DNA of 64,000 bases, taken from NCBI GenBank assembly GCA_007694145.1, contig RECF01000078.1, positions 1 to 64,000 of the forward strand, in the 5' to 3' direction. Shown piece after piece: positions 61,390 through 64,000 of the stretch. Position 1 is the first letter of the stretch. The number at the start of each line of letters is the position of its first letter. The translations under genes were made by a program, and so were the position numbers. The notes beneath the pieces are model-generated. The model searched no databases. It was given only the letters and a program-made list of their open reading frames with translations, and was not told where the DNA came from. The stretch comes from Acholeplasmatales bacterium (lineage in GTDB: Bacteria > Bacillota_I > Bacilli_A > Izemoplasmatales > Izemoplasmataceae).

Positions 61390-62274
61390 ATGGAAAAAGG
61401 ACTCGAACAAACGCTCGAGAGCTTCCAAATACGCAAAAGCAAAGCGGAAAAGTTCATACTATTAGGCGGTATTGCCATGGTAGTAGCCGTGTTGATGTTC
61501 GCCTTGTTTAGTGAACAGGGCATGGTTGTACCGGGCATCATCATAGGTGTCGTTGCAGCGGTATTGCTCGTAATGGGTTTATCAGGGTTTTCCAAAGTGA
61601 CCCATGACTTCAAACACAATTTTCTTGTTAAAATGATGGGTGAGTTAATCGAGGATGGCGTTTACGAACCGAAAAACGGTTTGAGTCATCACCAGGTTTA
61701 TGCCACAGAGTTTCTTAAAAAAGCCGATCGTTTCAAGACCGAAGACATGATTCGCGGCAAGATTGACGGTGTGTCGTTCATCTCAAGCGACGTGAAACTT
61801 GAAGAACGTCGTGTCCGTCATACTAAAAACGGAACCCAAACGTATTATGTGACGTACTTCCTTGGGCGCATCTTTGTTTTTGAGTTCAACAAGGAGTTTG
61901 ATGGTTATCTTCAGTGTCTTGAACAAGGACGCCCCACCGTCAACCGACGTTATGACAAAATTCAGTTGGAGTCCATCGAGTTCAACAAGAAGTTCACCAC
62001 ATACGCCACCAACCCCCATTCGGCGTTTTATGTACTTACCCCGCACTTTATGGAATCGATGATGAAGTTCGAGCGGGAGAACCCCGGCAAACTCGGGTTC
62101 TCATTTCTCGATACAAAGCTGTATGTCGGGATCAACAACAACAAGGACACGTTTGAACTGACGATGTTTAGAAAAATCGACAAGCAGCTGATTGAATCGT
62201 TCAAAAAGGATATCCAGGTCATTTATGATCTCGTAGATGATCTCAAATTGAATAATGATATCTTTAAAAAATAA
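61390..62274 (+). CDS. DUF3137 membrane protein
   Basis: A 294-residue protein with two membrane helices near its start (about 18-40 and 44-64) and a soluble C-terminal domain of about 220 residues. It matches the DUF3137 layout. AAAGGCGG eight bases before ATG 61390 is the better start than 61366. It is followed by lemA after 14 bases, a pairing seen in many bacteria; the function of the pair is not known. Confidence 0.85.
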   Translation: MEKGLEQTLESFQIRKSKAEKFILLGGIAMVVAVLMFALFSEQGMVVPGIIIGVVAAVLLVMGLSGFSKVTHDFKHNFLVKMMGELIEDGVYEPKNGLSHHQVYATEFLKKADRFKTEDMIRGKIDGVSFISSDVKLEERRVRHTKNGTQTYYVTYFLGRIFVFEFNKEFDGYLQCLEQGRPTVNRRYDKIQLESIEFNKKFTTYATNPHSAFYVLTPHFMESMMKFERENPGKLGFSFLDTKLYVGINNNKDTFELTMFRKIDKQLIESFKKDIQVIYDLVDDLKLNNDIFKK

Positions 62275-62288
62275 GGAGGCCATAAAAA

Positions 62289-62855
62289 ATGATTGATGGT
62301 ATTTGGATTGCATTAATTGTCATCGGTGTTCTGTTCCTATCTGTTTTGATTTGGTATATTGGCACCATGAACACGTTGCGCCAAAAAGAAGTGAAGGTTG
62401 AAGAAGCGGAGTCTGGCATTGATGTTGCTTTGACTAAACGATTCGACGTATTAAGCAAGATGGTCAATACCGTCAAAGGGTATGCCAAGCATGAGGCCGA
62501 GACGTTTGAAAAAGTCGTCAAATGGCGTGCAGGTCTGCCTAAGGAACTGTCGCTTGAGCAAAAACAGGAGTTTCAGCAAAAGATGGATGCCGTTCAATCA
62601 GGCATTAATGTTGCTGTTGAAGCGTATCCTGACTTGAAAGCGGAAAAAGTATTCACCAATCTACAGCGCTCAATCAGCGATGTTGAGGAGCATTTGCAAG
62701 CAGCCCGGAGATTGTACAACTCCAATGTCTCGCTGCTGAACAAACGCATTGTCACGTTCCCAACAAGTATTGTCGCCGGCATGATCGGTATGAGCCGCAA
62801 AGCGTTCTTTGAAGCCGAAGCATCCAAACGCGCCGACGTCGACATCAGTTTTTAA
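62289..62855 (+). CDS. lemA: LemA family protein
   Basis: The 188-residue protein has an N-terminal membrane helix (about 4-26) and a helical-bundle LemA domain. It is exposed at one face of the membrane and has no known activity. AAGGAGG lies before the ATG. Transcribed with the DUF3137 gene. Confidence 0.93.
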   Translation: MIDGIWIALIVIGVLFLSVLIWYIGTMNTLRQKEVKVEEAESGIDVALTKRFDVLSKMVNTVKGYAKHEAETFEKVVKWRAGLPKELSLEQKQEFQQKMDAVQSGINVAVEAYPDLKAEKVFTNLQRSISDVEEHLQAARRLYNSNVSLLNKRIVTFPTSIVAGMIGMSRKAFFEAEASKRADVDISF

Positions 62856-62896
62856 TCTTTGCATTAGCAGTTGATTTTTCCAAAAACGACCCTAAG

Positions 62897-62919
62897 CGGA
62901 CCCGTACGGTCCGTTTTTT
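62897..62919 (+). terminator. intrinsic terminator of the LemA operon
   Basis: CGGACC pairs with GGTCCG around CGTAC, followed by six T. Confidence 0.8.
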
Positions 62920-63036
62920 CACGTCAAACAAGGTGAAGTTGCCGCCGCCGATGCAATTTTGCACGCAGCGAGCTTCTAAGGTAAAGTGACAAGGTGAACG
63001 CGTTCGGGTATGATGGAAGCACAGAAGGAGGTCGAC

Positions 63037-63369
63037 ATGGTCAATCAGGTGATTCTTGTCGGGAGACTCGTTTATGATCCCGAACTAAAACTGCTCGATA
63101 GTGGTAAAAAAGTCGCCACCATCACGCTTGCTTTGCAGCGGTCGTTCAAAAGTGCCGACTCAGGTACGTATGAAACAGATTTTATCCGCTGTACACTTTG
63201 GAGCGGTATTGCCGAAAACACGGTGCAGTACTGTAAAAAAGGCTCAACAATCGGTGTCAAGGCCAGACTGGCGCAGCGCTACTTCGAGTATGGGGATGAA
63301 GAATCCTTTACTTACCCCGAAGTGGTCGCGGAAAAAGTCACATTTATCAGCCCCAAGGCGGGCGCGTAA
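63037..63369 (+). CDS. ssb: short single-stranded DNA-binding protein
   Basis: The 110-residue protein has the OB-fold of SSB (NQVILVGRLVYDPE at the start) but ends shortly after the fold, with no acidic tail ending in DDxPF. It therefore cannot recruit partner proteins in the usual way and is probably a second SSB, as in the YwpH/SsbB type. AAGGAGG five bases before ATG 63037 sets the start. A terminator separates it from thyA. Confidence 0.87.
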   Translation: MVNQVILVGRLVYDPELKLLDSGKKVATITLALQRSFKSADSGTYETDFIRCTLWSGIAENTVQYCKKGSTIGVKARLAQRYFEYGDEESFTYPEVVAEKVTFISPKAGA

Positions 63370-63401
63370 CCCCCTTCCCCTGAATACTCCCCCCCTGAAA
63401 G

Positions 63402-63426
63402 ACACATCGCCTGCGATGTGTTTTTC
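63402..63426 (+). terminator. intrinsic terminator of ssb
   Basis: ACACATCGC pairs with GCGATGTGT across CT, followed by T residues. Confidence 0.85.
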
Positions 63427-63450
63427 CTTATCGGAAAGGATGAAAGTTTG

Positions 63451-63459
63451 TGATATAAT
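63451..63459 (+). promoter_or_regulatory. extended -10 promoter of thyA
   Basis: TGA plus TATAAT (63454-63459), 48 bases before the start. Confidence 0.6.
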
Positions 63460-63507
63460 AAATGGGTATCAAGGATGTTTTGCCAGACAACACCAAGGGG
63501 GATCATC

Positions 63508-64000
63508 ATGGAGACATATTTAGCATTCTTGCGTGATATTATGGAACAAGGCGTAGACCGCATCGATCGTACTGGCACCGGCACACGGGCGATTTTTGGG
63601 TACCAGATGCGGTTTGATTTACGTGAGGACTTTCCGCTACTAACGACTAAGAGCGTACATTTCAAAAGTGTGGTCGCTGAACTGCTCTGGTTCATCAAGG
63701 GTGACACCAACATTCGTGATTTGGTGCTTCAAGGGGTTCGGATTTGGAATGAATGGCCATATGCACATTATCGTAAAAGTTCAGCGTACCAAGGAGAAAC
63801 CTTGGAAGACTTTATCGAAAAGATCAAAATGGATCCGCACTTCGCGGCAAAACACGGTGATCTCGGTCCGGTTTATGGCCGGCAATGGCGTGCTTTTGAA
63901 GGGCGGGAAAAGACGGTTGATCAGCTTCAAGAAGTGCTGCGTCTGATCAAGGAAGAGCCGACCTCGCGGCGGATGATTGTCAACAGCTGGAATCCACCGT
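63508..64000 (+). CDS. thyA: thymidylate synthase, cut by the window end
   Basis: ThyA makes dTMP from dUMP with methylene-tetrahydrofolate. The visible 164 residues include [19 protein letters not shown] near the start, and GPVYGRQWR and [11 protein letters not shown] near the cut. The catalytic cysteine lies beyond the window. AAGGGGGA precedes ATG 63508. The frame is open to the last base. Confidence 0.96.
   Translation, partial: METYLAFLRDIMEQGVDRIDRTGTGTRAIFGYQMRFDLREDFPLLTTKSVHFKSVVAELLWFIKGDTNIRDLVLQGVRIWNEWPYAHYRKSSAYQGETLEDFIEKIKMDPHFAAKHGDLGPVYGRQWRAFEGREKTVDQLQEVLRLIKEEPTSRRMIVNSWNPP

Overview
The window comes from a Gram-positive-type bacterium (Bacillota, or a walled or deep-branching relative of the Mollicutes such as the Erysipelotrichia, Haloplasmatales, Izemoplasmatales or Acholeplasmatales neighbourhood). 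The evidence is strong AGGAGG ribosome binding sites, extended -10 promoters, a T-box leader before ileS, RNase HIII, MutS2, SepF, YggT and hairpin plus T-run terminators. TGA is used only as stop and TGG for tryptophan, so the code is standard. No rRNA, tRNA or CRISPR array is visible, and the genus cannot be fixed from this sequence.

Region 1-4.95 kb is an AT-rich accessory block (by eye about one third GC; the rest is near half). It carries a DUF4143 ATPase, a C39-like cysteine protein, an unknown small protein, a SWIM zinc-finger gene that looks frameshifted, and a Fic protein coupled to a nitrilase-fold hydrolase. It also holds short repeats, including three copies of a 9-base motif spaced exactly 20 bases apart and a 17-base near-identical pair at 38 and 3084.

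Region 5-20 kb is rich in membrane and lipid functions: a membrane-anchored unknown with a PP-loop enzyme, a flavodoxin-ferredoxin protein, Lgt, a serine-palmitoyltransferase-like enzyme overlapping a short-chain reductase, a TIGR02206 membrane protein, a lone MrpD/NuoL-like subunit, a methyltransferase, Ohr, DUF1295 and DUF2177 membrane proteins, DUF1576 with a partner, and an FMN-binding protein with a membrane partner. The paired synthase and reductase are the best candidate for an unexpected pathway, namely a sphingoid-base or similar amino-lipid.

Region 20-40 kb is housekeeping: rnhC, mutS2, trxA, truB-ribF, rpsO, an AI-2E-type transporter, a DUF5698 protein, pnp, rnpB, lepA, hemW, xerD-deoB, a 702-residue coiled-coil protein of unknown role, and ruvB-queA.

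Region 40-64 kb holds a four-gene DUF2089/SHOCT-like/MFS operon, a two-gene 2-hydroxyacyl-CoA-dehydratase-type activase, tgt, ftsZ, a 56-residue membrane protein, yggS, a short sepF, yggT, an unknown helical membrane protein, T-box and ileS, deoC-deoD, paired M16 peptidases, a lipase-like hydrolase with a PtsI-like protein, DUF3137-LemA, a short ssb, and the start of thyA, which is cut by the window end.
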